From the NCBI RefSeq assembly GCF_010093595.1, contig NW_022985445.1, forward strand, positions 523,656-587,655: a DNA stretch of 64,000 bases, read 5' to 3'. Made by a program: the position numbers and the translations under genes. This DNA is from Mytilinidion resinicola. Taxonomy: Eukaryota; Ascomycota; Dothideomycetes; Mytilinidiales; Mytilinidiaceae. Numbering within the stretch: the stretch's first letter is position 1; each line of letters opens with the position of its first letter. The notes beneath the pieces were generated by a model. The model saw only the letters and a program-made list of their open reading frames with translations. It ran no database searches and was not told the origin of the DNA. Positions 38,805-49,482 of the stretch are shown one piece after another.

Positions 38805-40862
38805 CTAGAAACTGTCCGAAGACCGATCTCGATCTCGCCTCCCACCCTTGCTTTTGCGCCGCCTCTCACTCCTCTTGTAATCACCGGACTCGAAATCGCT
38901 CGGGTAGCTGTCATAAGAACCGTCTTCGAGGTCACGATCCTTGCCCCTCCTGCTTCCATGGCGCTTCCGACTGCTGGCGCGGCTGCTCTGATCTCGGCGG
39001 TCTTTCGAACGTCCGCTCGACCTATTGTCCGTGCCGCTGACATCCCGGGATTCTTTTTTTCTAAACCACCGAACAAAGGAGATCAGTATACCGCCCCCGA
39101 AAAGAAAATTACAAACCAAACAATGTGTGCCACAACAAAGGAATATCACTCACTTCTCGTGCCGCTTCTCCAAAGTCGCGCCGCCGAGACCGCCGATGGC
39201 CATGCCTACAAGCGTGCTTAGCGTCCCGTGATGAACCTGATTGCCTGCAATGCCCCCAGCCAACGCACCTACAGCCCCTGCCGCTAACTTCTTGTCCTCC
39301 GAGTCAAGGTTGAGTCTATCCAACCTATCACGGACTTGGTCAGTCATGCGGCTACGGCTGCGTCCACTTCCCACAGACCTCGTTCTGTGAGAGTGGCCTC
39401 CGGAGCGCCTCTTGTGCCGATGCGATGATCGGCCACTGTCGTGGCGGCTGGGGACACCTGCGATGGTGAGTTGGTCCTCGTGGTGGTCTAGGGATGGCTG
39501 GGAAAATGATGGTTGGCGGTAGAACGGGGGCGGCGACGGATATTTGTTGCCCGGCGCAACAGAGGTCGGCTGTTGAGCAGCATATTCGGCCGGGTTATAG
39601 GGCGCATAGCCGGTGGGACTAGGTGCATATGTGGCAGATTGTGGAGGCGTGTAAGCTGCAGGTGTGTACTTTGCTGCAGATTGCGAAACGGAGCCAGGGC
39701 GCAATGCCGGGGAAGACGCATATGCAGGCGAGTATGAAGGCTGTGGGGCGTTAGAGTTGGACTGCTGTTGCAACCATGTTGCGAAAAGCGGCTCGAAAGA
39801 GGGATAGAGAGAAATATCAAGAGGAGACTTCGGAGGCGAAAAAGGATTCAGAGACGATGGACTTGATGGAATGGTGTTTAGGGGTGACCTGATCTGCGGA
39901 ATCGATGCCATCTTCGGCGCCTTTTCTCTCGAGTGCAATATAGATGGTGTGCGAGTCAAGGGAGCAGAATAGGAAGAAGCAACTCCGACGGGATTACTGA
40001 CAGTCGAGCTGCGAGAAATAGGCGTAGAGGAGAAGAGGGGATTTAACGGGGGAGGGAGGTTGCTGAAAGAAGAACTACGAGAAGTCGGACGCGTCCCGGA
40101 AGAGGTGCGTACACTCAGACTACCCAAGTGAAATGGGGTCGAGCTCTGAGAACCAGAACGTGCCCCAGGGGAACCGCGAGAAACATGATGCGCCCCAGGA
40201 GAAAAAGATGCAGGAAAGCTGGTGAAAAAATTCGGACTGGGAAGGCGAAGTAGAGGAGTATTTACCTGCGGGGGTGGGGGATAGTACTCGTTTCCTCCTG
40301 CCGGCGGTGGATAGTACTCGTTCCCTACCGCTGCTCCGGCAACTGCAGCAACTGGAACAGCCGGAGCGGCTGGAGGAGAAGGATAGTCGGCTGGATTGTA
40401 CGGGCGAGGTGCATACTCTCCAGTCGGAGGCGGCGAAAAGTGCGCGTGCTGTTCTCCACGATCGGTTCGCCCCATCGTTTCCTCCTCTTCCTGAGCTATC
40501 TGGTCCTGTCGAGCTTGGCGCTTGTCCCTACTTCGACTAAGACTGCGACTGATGCTCCTGCTCCAGCGTCTACGGTGTCTGTGGCGTCCGTGTCTGCGGT
40601 CTTCGCGCTCGCTGTCTATGTCGCTATAGTCGGCAGAGCTGCGACGAGAATGACGATCTGGCGAGTTGGATTGCGTCCTGCTGGGCCGTCGTTGTCCGTC
40701 CTTGCTCCGATGCGCGTCTTCTCGCTTCTTGCGGCCTTTCTTGATGTCCTTCTTCTCCTGTGGGGTGAAATAGTGGCCGACTCCGGGGATGCTTTCGAAG
40801 GCCTTGTCGGGGATCCTCTGGGCGCCGTAGGCGATTGCCTTAAACGCCAGGTTCGCCGCCAT
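38805..40862 (-). CDS. Glycine-zipper protein with Arg/Ser-rich regions (function unknown)
   Basis: Exons complement(38805..39060, 39154..40862) give 654 aa. The 93-nt intron joins ..LEKRHEK to KKESRDVSG in phase 2. N-terminus MAANLAFKAIAYGAQRIPDK, then HYFTPQEKKDIKKGRKKRED. Next is an Arg/Ser/Asp region (RRWSRSISRSLSRSRDKR) resembling SR proteins and a long Pro/Tyr/Ser-rich disordered section with repeated YYPPP, YAP and NPAEY motifs. A glycine-zipper segment (about 530-565: AAGAVGALAGGIAGNQVHHG, LVGMAIGGLGGATLEKR) could insert into a membrane. The second exon adds a basic/acidic RS-type tail. The Ser-rich block from about residue 200 to 360 differs in composition and begins at a CAG/GTAAAT site, so an unrecognised intron there is possible. 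I do not know its function. Confidence 0.75.
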
Positions 40863-42789
40863 GGTGGATTAGGGTTGATAAATCCGGTTCTGGTGTTGAC
40901 GTAGGGCGGGGAGAACGACAGGGCGTCGTAGGCAGTGATTGGAGAAGAGGGGACTCGGCTAGCAAGGTTCAGTGGTCGGTGATTGGAGCAGCTCTGGAAA
41001 GAATAGAGAGATGCTAGATGTCGCTGTATTAGGGTTTGGCTAGGTAAGGCCTCGAGAGCAGTGAAGTTCGCCTCTGTAAATCGGGCCGTGCGGATAGTGG
41101 TCTTAAGAGAAGACATCCATAGCGCTATAGCGCTTGAGGTGGGCTCGTGAGCCGACTGACAACAAATCGCCGGGGCCAGTGGCGGCCCGGGCCTGGCGGT
41201 GATGTCATGGCTGTCGCGGTCACCTCACCGCCTCACTGCAAGCCAACTGCAAGAGCCGCATGCGCACACTTCTCACCATCGCCCGAATTAGCAGGGGAAT
41301 CTTTGCAAACCGTCGCGCCGGCACTGCCCTCACTCGTCCAGCCCCGGCGGCCAGGTGGGATGACATCGTCGAGGGGAAAAGTATACATCTTCGGGCCGCA
41401 GACCATGCCCGACGGCGTCCGCGTGCTCACGATTCCGTCTGGACTTTCATACGAGCATTACTCGTACAAGGGGGTAACCTGAGCGGGCTGCTCGCCCTCC
41501 CTGTCAGTTTCAGGGGGCATTATAGTCGTACCCGCACTAATTTTCCTAGGATATTACTATAATGCCCCCCTGGAACTGACAGGGAGGGTGAGCAGCCCGC
41601 TCAGGTTACCCCCTTGTACGACGATACACCTATCTTCCGACTGCCCAGTGGAGGCTTGCCCTTGAATCTCGGATCTCGCAGCTTGCATCATGCTGGACCC
41701 TGGGCCTCCAGAGTCTAAACAATCAAGCGTCACATCATCGTCGGACCCGGGAAAGTGTTGAATGCCTTGTGCCTGTTTTGACAGTCAAGTCTCGCATCTT
41801 CCAATCAAACACAGGTTCAGTCTTGTCTATTGTAAGTGGTCTTACTGTTCATGTATGCTGCTCTCACATTCGCGTCTATGCCTTCTTAGATGAACAGTGG
41901 ATATGTTTCCTTATTTTTATACAATCGATCTACCTCAAACAACAGAACTACATATATAGCCTCAGTGGCAAGCCCCTTCCAGGAAGTGGTCCTTTAGCAC
42001 CATCGACAATGCCGTCAGTGTGGCGATCAATATACGTATGAAATTGCAAGCCTTGTGAATATCATGGGCCCTCAAATGTAGCGTAGACCTCGGAAGGCTC
42101 TGCTTCTCGACTCCCTCTTCATGACCTCTGCCTCAACATTCGCTTTCATCTTCAAGCTCATCACACAACACCAGGTAAGGCGAATATGCCTGAAGACACA
42201 AGAATGCCGTCCTTCGTCAGATAATCGATCTTCCGCCCTTACCGTCTGACAATCCAAACCGGGTCTTGACAGCCAACTCACTTCACGATATATTTCGGTT
42301 CACACTCTCTTTTCTACTATACGAAACTGTCGACCATCATAGGCCGCAGGTTTAGGTTCGATGGGCAACTAAAGGAAGTGTTGCGATAGCACGTTGGCGA
42401 GCGGTTTCAAATAGACTAATCCGGGGATAGAGCCTGGATCGCGACCACCAATTCCCAAGGCAACTCTGTCCATAGTCGTATCAGAGGCTTTAACACATTC
42501 TCTTCAACAGCACTAGCACCGCCGCGATTTTTAGGTCACCCACTGCAAGTCGCATTTTCCGATTCACTGCTTTCATCCTACCGGTGATGACAGTATACAA
42601 TGCAGTCATCGTGAGTACATACACGTATGTTGCCAGCACATTGTGAATGGTGTATGTGTGAACTTTCACACACAAGGCCAGCAGGACTGCCGCATAAAGT
42701 TGAGCTGGAAAGAAATATTATTCCGTATCCTCCCTCAACCCTTCAGCATCTACTCCGCATCGCAACATACACAACCACTACCACATACC
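40863..42789. other. Intergenic with a fold-back element
   Basis: 1.9 kb. Apart from the inverted repeat at 41463-41620, nothing recognised. Short frames lack motifs. Confidence 0.55.
41463..41620. repeat. Near-perfect fold-back element (arms ~64 bp)
   Basis: Left arm 41463-41526 starts CGTACAAGGGGGTAACCTGA and ends GGGGGCATTATAGT. Right arm 41556-41620 is its reverse complement, with two mismatches and one extra G. The ~29-nt centre contains CCTAGG. The arms could form a very stable hairpin. No ORF and no clear target-site duplication. Confidence 0.88.
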
Positions 42790-43284
42790 ATGCGTACTAC
42801 GAACTTTTCTGTCACCACTCCCTCAGGCATCAAGTATTTCGGGCCTGTGATCGCCGGATTCGCCCTCAGCTCTGGCAGCTGGGACGAGTTCTACCCGCTT
42901 TCTGTGGAGGGGTTCGATGAGTACAATGACGATGGTACTCTCGACATGAATAACTGCATCCATCTCACCATCCCGAATAATGCTGTCATCCACTCTGATC
43001 CACCAGTGGAAGATATGTGCGGAGAGATGTACTCCCTGCGAATATCCCCCGCATATGAAGACGGAGAGGCGATTGCTAAAATCACGTGGGGCCGCGTTGA
43101 GGTTCGCATAACGGCTGTGGGTTTCATCGACTTTGATGTAGTCCCAAACACCCAGAACACAAATCATGCAGCACAGGGGAACGCTAATGCCGTGGATCGT
43201 CTGGGAGAACAGCTTGGAGGGATGGATCTCCATGGAGTCAACAGCGATGTCAACGACCTCTTCGGTAGCATGAGCATGAAGTAA
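42790..43284 (+). CDS. Hypothetical protein, tandem-family member 1
   Basis: 164 aa from the Met at 42790 (context ACCATGCG); an upstream in-frame Met at 42643 lies in leader-like sequence. No domain recognised. The N-terminal half is acidic/polar (TTNFSVTTPSGIKYFGPVIA, SWDEFYPLSVEGFDEYNDDG). A middle strand-rich part follows (EAIAKITWGRVEVRITAVGF), then a C-terminal helix (RLGEQLGGMDLHGVNSDVND). No signal peptide or membrane segment. A related but broken sequence follows at 43641-44368, with the same order of elements. It is in an accessory region between repeats. Function unknown. Confidence 0.55.
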   Translation: MRTTNFSVTTPSGIKYFGPVIAGFALSSGSWDEFYPLSVEGFDEYNDDGTLDMNNCIHLTIPNNAVIHSDPPVEDMCGEMYSLRISPAYEDGEAIAKITWGRVEVRITAVGFIDFDVVPNTQNTNHAAQGNANAVDRLGEQLGGMDLHGVNSDVNDLFGSMSMK

Positions 43285-43640
43285 ATGCTTTGTAAATTAG
43301 AACAGCTCTTGACAGCTCAGCGCTACCGCCTTAGCCAGTACGTGAACGTCTCTTCCCTGGCCATTCGACCAAGCTAGATTCATAGCGAAATGACAACTAA
43401 TCTCAAGTTTGATTCCACAACTTAGTGCTAACGTATGCAGTGAAATGTAAGATAAGTGAATTAACAAGCGACGAATATTACGCATTCACTAACCCAACTT
43501 CCACTTGTGATACACTCACATTATTAAGCCCCTATATACACCTTAACATCGTTCAAAAGACACTAACCACCCCACTGTTACTGCAAGAGTCGCTCCCAAA
43601 TATCAAGCACCATTTACAGCCACCAGGCATCGATTCCACA

Positions 43641-44368
43641 ATGACTGCTGTCAAGATCACCACCGGTGGTGAAGACTACGCAGTCGTGGATGCCCATTTC
43701 GTTTACGTTTCCGAACCATGACAACTCTCGTACCCCTTGGTCTTCATGGGTCTTGTTGAGTATAGCTCCAACGGTTCATCAAACACGACGGCGCCGTTCA
43801 CCTGACTATTCTCATTGATGCAGAATAGTTAACCGAGCCTGCTGCGATAGAGGACAGAATGCGATCTCTGTCGTCCCTGGTAGTCCCGACATCAAATCAA
43901 GGCAAAGCCACGGCCTCAATCACGTATAGACAGGGCTATATCAAGCTCGAGGTGATCGCGGAAGGTCCCATACGGGTAGTCTTCGGCCTAAGGAGTCGTG
44001 ATTGGGACCCCTTCAAGAGAGCCGCGGACGCCGAGAAGCTCCACATGGAGCTGAATCGAGTTGACCTGAACATGATACCTGTATACGACATATCCTATGA
44101 GGTTAAGGAGCTCGAGCGGCAGCTTGGGCGGATGAACCTTGATCGAGTCAACCTAAAGATCACTGGTCTCACCGATATGCCGCATCCGCCATCTATCTCT
44201 GAAGATCGCCGCATCGTGATCCCACGAACCGAAACAGTTGCCATAGAACCTACAGAGAAGCTCACGTCTGAGCCTGTTGCTCAACTCGAGGAGCGGCTCA
44301 AGATTCTGGACACCTATAGTGTCAACGATGAGGTCCGCGATCTCATAGACAATATGAGGATAGAGTAG
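43641..44368 (+). pseudogene. Decayed tandem copy of the hypothetical gene at 42790
   Basis: The start MTAVKITTGGEDYAVVDAHF is followed by a stop at 43719. The next homologous stretch, YPLVFMGLVEYSSNG (compare YPLSVEGFDEYNDDG), is in a different frame and ends at another stop. An open frame 43859-44368 then gives ATASITYRQGYIKLEVIAEG (compare AIAKITWGRVEVRITAVGF) and two copies of the C-terminal helix motif (ERQLGRMNLDRVN; YSVNDEVRDLIDNMRIE). At least one frameshift and two stops separate the parts. The last part may still be expressed as a separate 169-codon frame. Similarity is by eye and modest. Confidence 0.5.
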
Positions 44369-44626
44369 TTGTTGCTATGAGGAGCGGACCTGGTACACTT
44401 TCTAAGAACGGCGTTCTGACTCCTATGTTGAATCTATCATCGAGTAGTACGGATTGTCAGTCAAGCAGAGGGCATTAACTTCTCTGAAACAGCACATCGT
44501 AAGTTCCTTCGTACAAGACAAGATAGATTGCTCTCTTAACATCATCATTCCCGTGAAGCCTTTTCCACGAACGTGATACTCAACTTCGCAAATGCTATTC
44601 GTATATAGAGCCGCTGCTACTACCAC

Positions 44627-45182
44627 ACGGAAGCATGGACACTTGTATATGGCTTACTACTGCGTAGGAGAGATCTTCTCTCCTCACTCATTCCACAATA
44701 TAATCACTTTCTATTCAATTGAGTTACTCCCGACTTGCAGTCCTTCGGTGCACTACAAGTCGCTGGGACTTGCTCTTTCGGAGACCGTCTTTCGGTAATT
44801 CTCAATATAACGTCCACTTCAAACCGCTATCCCGATCTCACGCTCTCCCAAAGACAACAGGGGTAATCTAAATGGTCGTCGACACTTCGTTGAAACCTTC
44901 CGCATTTCTTTGCATGTGAGCCTATTGCGACGCTAGCCCGACTATATCGAGCCAGCGACAGTATTAAATGTATCTTTTGGAATGATGACTGGCTTCGAGT
45001 TCTACATCTCTCCTGCTGCTCTTACAATTTCTCCGACGACTTCAAGAACTTGTAGATGCACCGAAGGACTACAAGTCGGGAGTAACTCAATTGAATAGAA
45101 AGTGATTATATTGTGGAATGAGTGAGGAGAGAAGGTCTCTCCTACGCAGTGGTAAGCCATATACAAGCGTCCATGCTTCCGT
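44627..45182. repeat. Inverted repeat, 133-bp arms with ~290-bp spacer
   Basis: Left arm 44627-44759 (starts ACGGAAGCATGGACACTTG, ends CTTCGGTGCACTACAAG) and right arm 45049-45182 (its reverse complement) differ at only about five positions by eye. Could be a MITE with long terminal repeats or two facing copies of one element. The spacer has no ORF of note. Confidence 0.85.
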
Positions 45183-45291
45183 TATCTATGTTGTCTATAG
45201 ATCAAGGGATTTGGTGAGTATTAAGTCACGTGTAACGCTAGTCTCATCGTGACTAGCGCGATGTCAGCGCGGCCCGAGACGTCCTCCCTAC

Positions 45292-45708
45292 CTAAGTCTC
45301 GTCACCACCGACCATACAGAAGCCGGAGGGCATGCGGCCGATGTACAGCGCGGCCCGAACGTCTGTGAAACGTACAGGATCGGCAAGGATGCTATGTAAA
45401 GAGTCAATGTAAGTATCATCACTCTCTAATCCTCGTTTGCCTCTGTACTGCGAAAAGGGGTTAAACGTGGCAAGGTTTTTGAGGCGTATGAAGAAGAGCT
45501 CGGATCGGACTGTGAGAAGGCCATGTGGATATGAGCGCAGATAAGAGTTTGCTGACAGGTCGAAAGTCTGCCAACCTCTCCACACTGCTCCACTATGCTC
45601 GGGATATTGGAGACATTGTTCCGACCTTACCCATGCCTCCATGTGGACTGATTCACGTCCTGGTGGACGGAACACTCGGAGTAAGGAACAAAATGGCACT
45701 GCAGACAT
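45292..45708 (-). CDS. Doubtful 138-codon open frame
   Basis: Encodes SELFFIRLKNLATFNPFSQY and a C-terminus PSGFCMVGGDET. No domain, signal peptide or paralogue. Listed only because it is the longest frame in this stretch; it may be chance. Confidence 0.15.
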   Translation of the reverse strand: MSAVPFCSLLRVFRPPGRESVHMEAWVRSEQCLQYPEHSGAVWRGWQTFDLSANSYLRSYPHGLLTVRSELFFIRLKNLATFNPFSQYRGKRGLESDDTYIDSLHSILADPVRFTDVRAALYIGRMPSGFCMVGGDET

Positions 45709-47157
45709 GACCTCGCAGCAGCAGTAGCTATCCCGTGCCTCACTGCCATGTCGCTTGCCCCCTTAGAGGCTAGATATGCATGCCATCAATATAAACTAAG
45801 GGAGGCCTCAGCGTAGGTGACGTCACACATCTCAGACATCGGATAGCTCACAGGCAATATCTTCATATCTATCACTTACTATTACCCTAGCATTCCAACC
45901 TCCTCTACATTTCAGCTTCTTCCGGGAACTTCTCCGGGTCGTCTTGTCGTCCTATCACCTTTGGGCCCAATCATACCCCGGCGAACCTTCGACCCGATTT
46001 TTCCATCATCCCGTACCGTGTGCAGGCTAATGCAGGTAGCACACCATCAGAGTTCTGTGAACTACGCGCTTACCACAGTAGCTGATGCAGTCGAGGTTCT
46101 TCTCGCTATATCTGCAAGTGCGTTACTGCGTATGTCGCAGTAGCGTCCCAGACCGGGCCTACTCGGAGGATTCATTGGCTGCAAAAGAGCGGCGATTTGT
46201 AAACGCATTGAGTATTAATAGCACCGTCGCTACATCATGGGGTTCTGGATGGCTCTGGCAGATAACGGCACCCACAAAGGCACGGTCAGTCCTGAGGCTT
46301 GTGATAGCGGTTGACGAACTATCTGCCCGTGGGAAACGGCGCTGAAGATGCGGAGCTTTCAGGTGGCGGGGAGTGCGATTTGGCTTTGGAACGAAGGTGT
46401 GACGGCTGGTGCACCACCTGCACCCAGTGGCAAAGGTGGCTTCACACTTTCTACAAAGGTCTGGCGGCAAGTTGGTCTCTCACGACGGTGCCTGGGCGGA
46501 CTGATGTGGGTACAGACGGCCGCGTGCAGAGTCTTCAGATCGTACCACCGAACAGCCACCAGTAAACGGCATTGAAACACTTCAGCAGACCCCAGGCATG
46601 CGAAATAGGGATCTGGTGGACGAATCTCGTTTCAGGCCTTTCGAAATACCGACATTGACGAACCCAGGTGATGTCAGGCAGGCCCAATTGAGATCATCTT
46701 AAAATCTCGAGCGTCTGAAGGTGGCTCAGATGCCAATTGCGATCACGACTCCGCCGAAGGGTCTCCGTGGTGGTGGATACTGAGCACCAACTTCCCAAAG
46801 GGATGTTAGATGTGCAGCCCCCCAGTATTATTCTGAGACGACAGGGGTTTCTGTGCAACCATCCACAGCGTTGCCCAGCCGCGCTTAGGACATGCTCCCG
46901 CCCACTAGGAGCGAGCCTGCATGTGTTGATGATGGAGTACATTCCGGATGAGGGGTCTGGTAGACGCGGACGCCGCCATAGCCCTACAGCGCGACGTCTG
47001 GACAGCTACGAGCCTCTTTCCCTGCGCTATTTTGTGGGTCAATAGTGACACTGGTGGCAGGCGGAGGCCGGCGGCGGCGGGGAGGCAGGTCAGAAGTGAG
47101 GGGAACCACTGGCGCCGATCTGGCAACCGGGGTTGTTGTTGAGGGGTGGGATAGCTC

Positions 47158-47185
47158 GGCTGGTGGTGGACTCTGACCACCAGCC
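47158..47185. repeat. Hairpin upstream of the PIR gene, 10-bp arms
   Basis: GGCTGGTGGT - 8-nt loop - ACCACCAGCC, perfect arms. About 390 bp before the PIR start codon. Confidence 0.7.
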
Positions 47186-47334
47186 TTTCCGACCAATCGC
47201 CCACTCGTATTCAGGCCAGTTCGACCGCATTCGCATCATCGATGGCTGTAAAGAGCGGTTCACTAGCTGCTAAGATGGAGGCGACGCGTACATTAGTGCC
47301 GGCGTCTGCGACATGCCCAGCCTGCAACACGATC

Positions 47335-47356
47335 GCTGGTGGCTAGCACCACCAGC
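47335..47356. repeat. Second hairpin upstream of the PIR gene, 8-bp arms
   Basis: GCTGGTGG - CTAGCA - CCACCAGC. Shares the arm sequence GCTGGTGG with the hairpin at 47158-47185, about 220 bp before the start codon. Confidence 0.65.
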
Positions 47357-47574
47357 CCGCCGCGGCTCATGGTGGCCGTCAGGTGCTACATAACTCGCCT
47401 CTCGCCGCATTCCTATTTCCTTCTCTTCCAGCATCTCTGTCAATTCAAAAGTCACCAGTCTGTCACTGTTCTCTTTTGCTTTAGTTGACTGATACCTCGT
47501 TCATCGGTCTTCTATCCTTCGCTCAGCAGCTTCACCTGCGCATATACACCAAAACTTGAGCCATATCCACCACA

Positions 47575-49482
47575 ATGCGGTCTACATTCGCTCTCCTCGC
47601 CCTCGCGGCTGGCGCCTTCGCGAGGCCGCAAGGCGTTACTACCGAAATTGCCCCTTCAGCAACCGCTCCAGCAGGCTGCTCGCCCACCTACCCTGGCACC
47701 TTCGAGATCACCGTCGTTAATGCCACCACATCCAAGAAGCGGGATCTTGTCCGAGTATGTATCAAACCACACCTTACGTCCCGTTCTCAGCGCTAATGGT
47801 ATCACAGAGACAAAAGTCCGGCATCTTGAAGTTGTCTCTCGCTGGAGGTGTCCTACATGACCAGGCAGGCCGAACTGGTTACGTTGCGGCCAACTACCAG
47901 TAAGAACTCCTTGTCTTGCGCTATTAGAACCATGACCTGACACACTTTCTTCAGAATCCAGTTCGACGAACCGCCTCAGACTGGTGCTATCTATACGAGC
48001 GGCTTCTCGGTCTGTGGAAACGGATCGCTTGCCCTCGGTGGATCAGCCGTCTTCTACCAGTGCGACAGCGGCAGTTTCTTCAACCTCTACGATCGATCAT
48101 GGGCTGCTCAGTGCACCCCCATCTACATCGTTGCTGAGGGCGGTGCTCCTGCTGCATCCCAGGCGTCTGACGGCCAGCCCGCTGGAAAAACTGCTATTAC
48201 CGCGCCTGTGACACAATTGACAGACGGTATGAGATTGAGTCTCGAGTAACTTTGTGGTGCGAATACTAATAAATCCGAAGGTCAGCCAGGTGCATCCACA
48301 TTGCTTCCTTCGCCGCCCGTCGTTACTCAACTCTCCGACGGTAGATTGAAACCCGACACATTGCTGCTGCGCATACTAATCAATTTCCCAGGGCAACCGG
48401 GTATTTCCTCTGCTCTTCCAGCCCCGGTCTCGCAACTCTCAGACGGTAGATTGAAATCCAAGGACTTTTGATGCTACGAATTCTGATAAACTTCCAGGTC
48501 AACCCCAGATCGTCAGCGCCGCACCTGTTTCCGTTTTGACAGATGGACAAAGTACGTATACATCGGCGAGATCCTTCAGTGCGGCTCGCGCCATCCTTAG
48601 TGCGTGAGCCGAGTGGCGACGTGCGCCAAAAGGAGTCCTCTTGCTCCAGGCTTTTCACGTGAATATTTGCTAATTGCAATGTTTTCTCTTAGTCCAAGCT
48701 CCTACAGGCGTCCCAGTTTCACAAGCTACAGATGGGCAGAGTACGTATAAACCCGCACCATTTTCCAGCGCCATTCAGGTCGTTCTTAAGCGCCGAATCG
48801 TGTTGCAAAGGTCTATGTCCGCCACAAGAACACGCGCTTGCTTCGGACTTTACATGGATGTCTGCTGACTGCAATGTTATCTTAGTCCAAGGCCCTACTG
48901 GCGCCCCAGTCTCACAAATATCGGACGGTAAGATAACATGCCAAACATGTTACAGCTTCAATATCTAACAAACAATCAGGTCAGCCGCAAGCTCCTACGG
49001 GCACTCCCGTCTCAGAAATTACAGATGGACAGAGTATGTACACCTGCGAGATTCCCCAACGCATACGCCGTATTCGGGCGCCGAGTCGCATGGTGCTTCA
49101 GATACAGTCTCGCGTTAAAGGATATCCTTGCCCCTGGATATTCGCATGAATTCCTGCTAATTGCAATGTTTGCTTTTAGTTCAAGCCCCTACTGGAGCAC
49201 CTGTCTCTCAAATCTCAGATGGTAGTGGATCCCTCCACACACGTCACAGTCTCCATGTCTAACAAACTACCAGGCCAGCCTCAAGTCCTCACGACAAGCG
49301 CCCCAGTGATCACTGGCGCTGCAGTCTCGCAAAAAAGCGACGGACAACCCATTGCAACCGCCAACGGCACCGTAACTTTCACCGCCGCGCCGTCCCAGTT
49401 CACCGGCGCCGCTCCAGCAAGCCCAGCCTTCGGTATTGGCGCAATCGGAGCTGGCATTGTTGGTGTCATCGCCATGCTTTAG
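47575..49482 (+). CDS. PIR-type cell-wall protein (internal repeats split by introns)
   Basis: Covalently linked cell-wall glycoprotein. Eleven exons: 47575..47754, 47808..47899, 47955..48226, 48281..48340, 48392..48445, 48498..48551, 48693..48740, 48886..48927, 48980..49033, 49180..49221, 49274..49482; phases close exactly, giving 368 aa. MRSTFALLALAAGAFARPQG is a signal peptide, and KKR is a possible Kex2 site near residue 57. The globular part runs to about 160 with two Cys (SVCGNG, YQCDSG) and a third (AAQCTP). From about residue 165 come PIR-like motifs with the core Q-(I/L/A)-(S/T)-D-G-Q: QASDGQPA, QLTDGQPG, QLSDGQPG, VLTDGQIQ, QATDGQIQ, QISDGQPQ, EITDGQ, QKSDGQPI. These motifs can form alkali-labile ester links to beta-1,3-glucan through Gln. 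The end (FGIGAIGAGIVGVIAML) is hydrophobic, GPI-signal-like, unusual for a PIR. Introns 3-10 are all phase 1 after or next to the DG(Q) motif. The extreme exon splitting makes exact borders of the smallest exons provisional. Confidence 0.82.

Larger units (their letters stand above)
44369..47574. other. 3.2-kb region without a supported gene
   Basis: Contains an inverted repeat with 133-bp arms (44627-45182), a small palindrome (45236-45260) and a doubtful minus-strand frame at 45292-45708. Two GGCTGGTGG hairpins lie upstream of the PIR gene. Remaining frames are short. Confidence 0.5.

Noticed and set aside
45236..45260. Small palindrome CGCTAGTC...GACTAGCG
   Set aside because: 8-bp arms only and no gene end nearby that would make it a meaningful terminator.
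46085..47204. Cluster of short frames before the PIR gene
   Set aside because: Overlapping on both strands, without motifs or splice-linked continuity.
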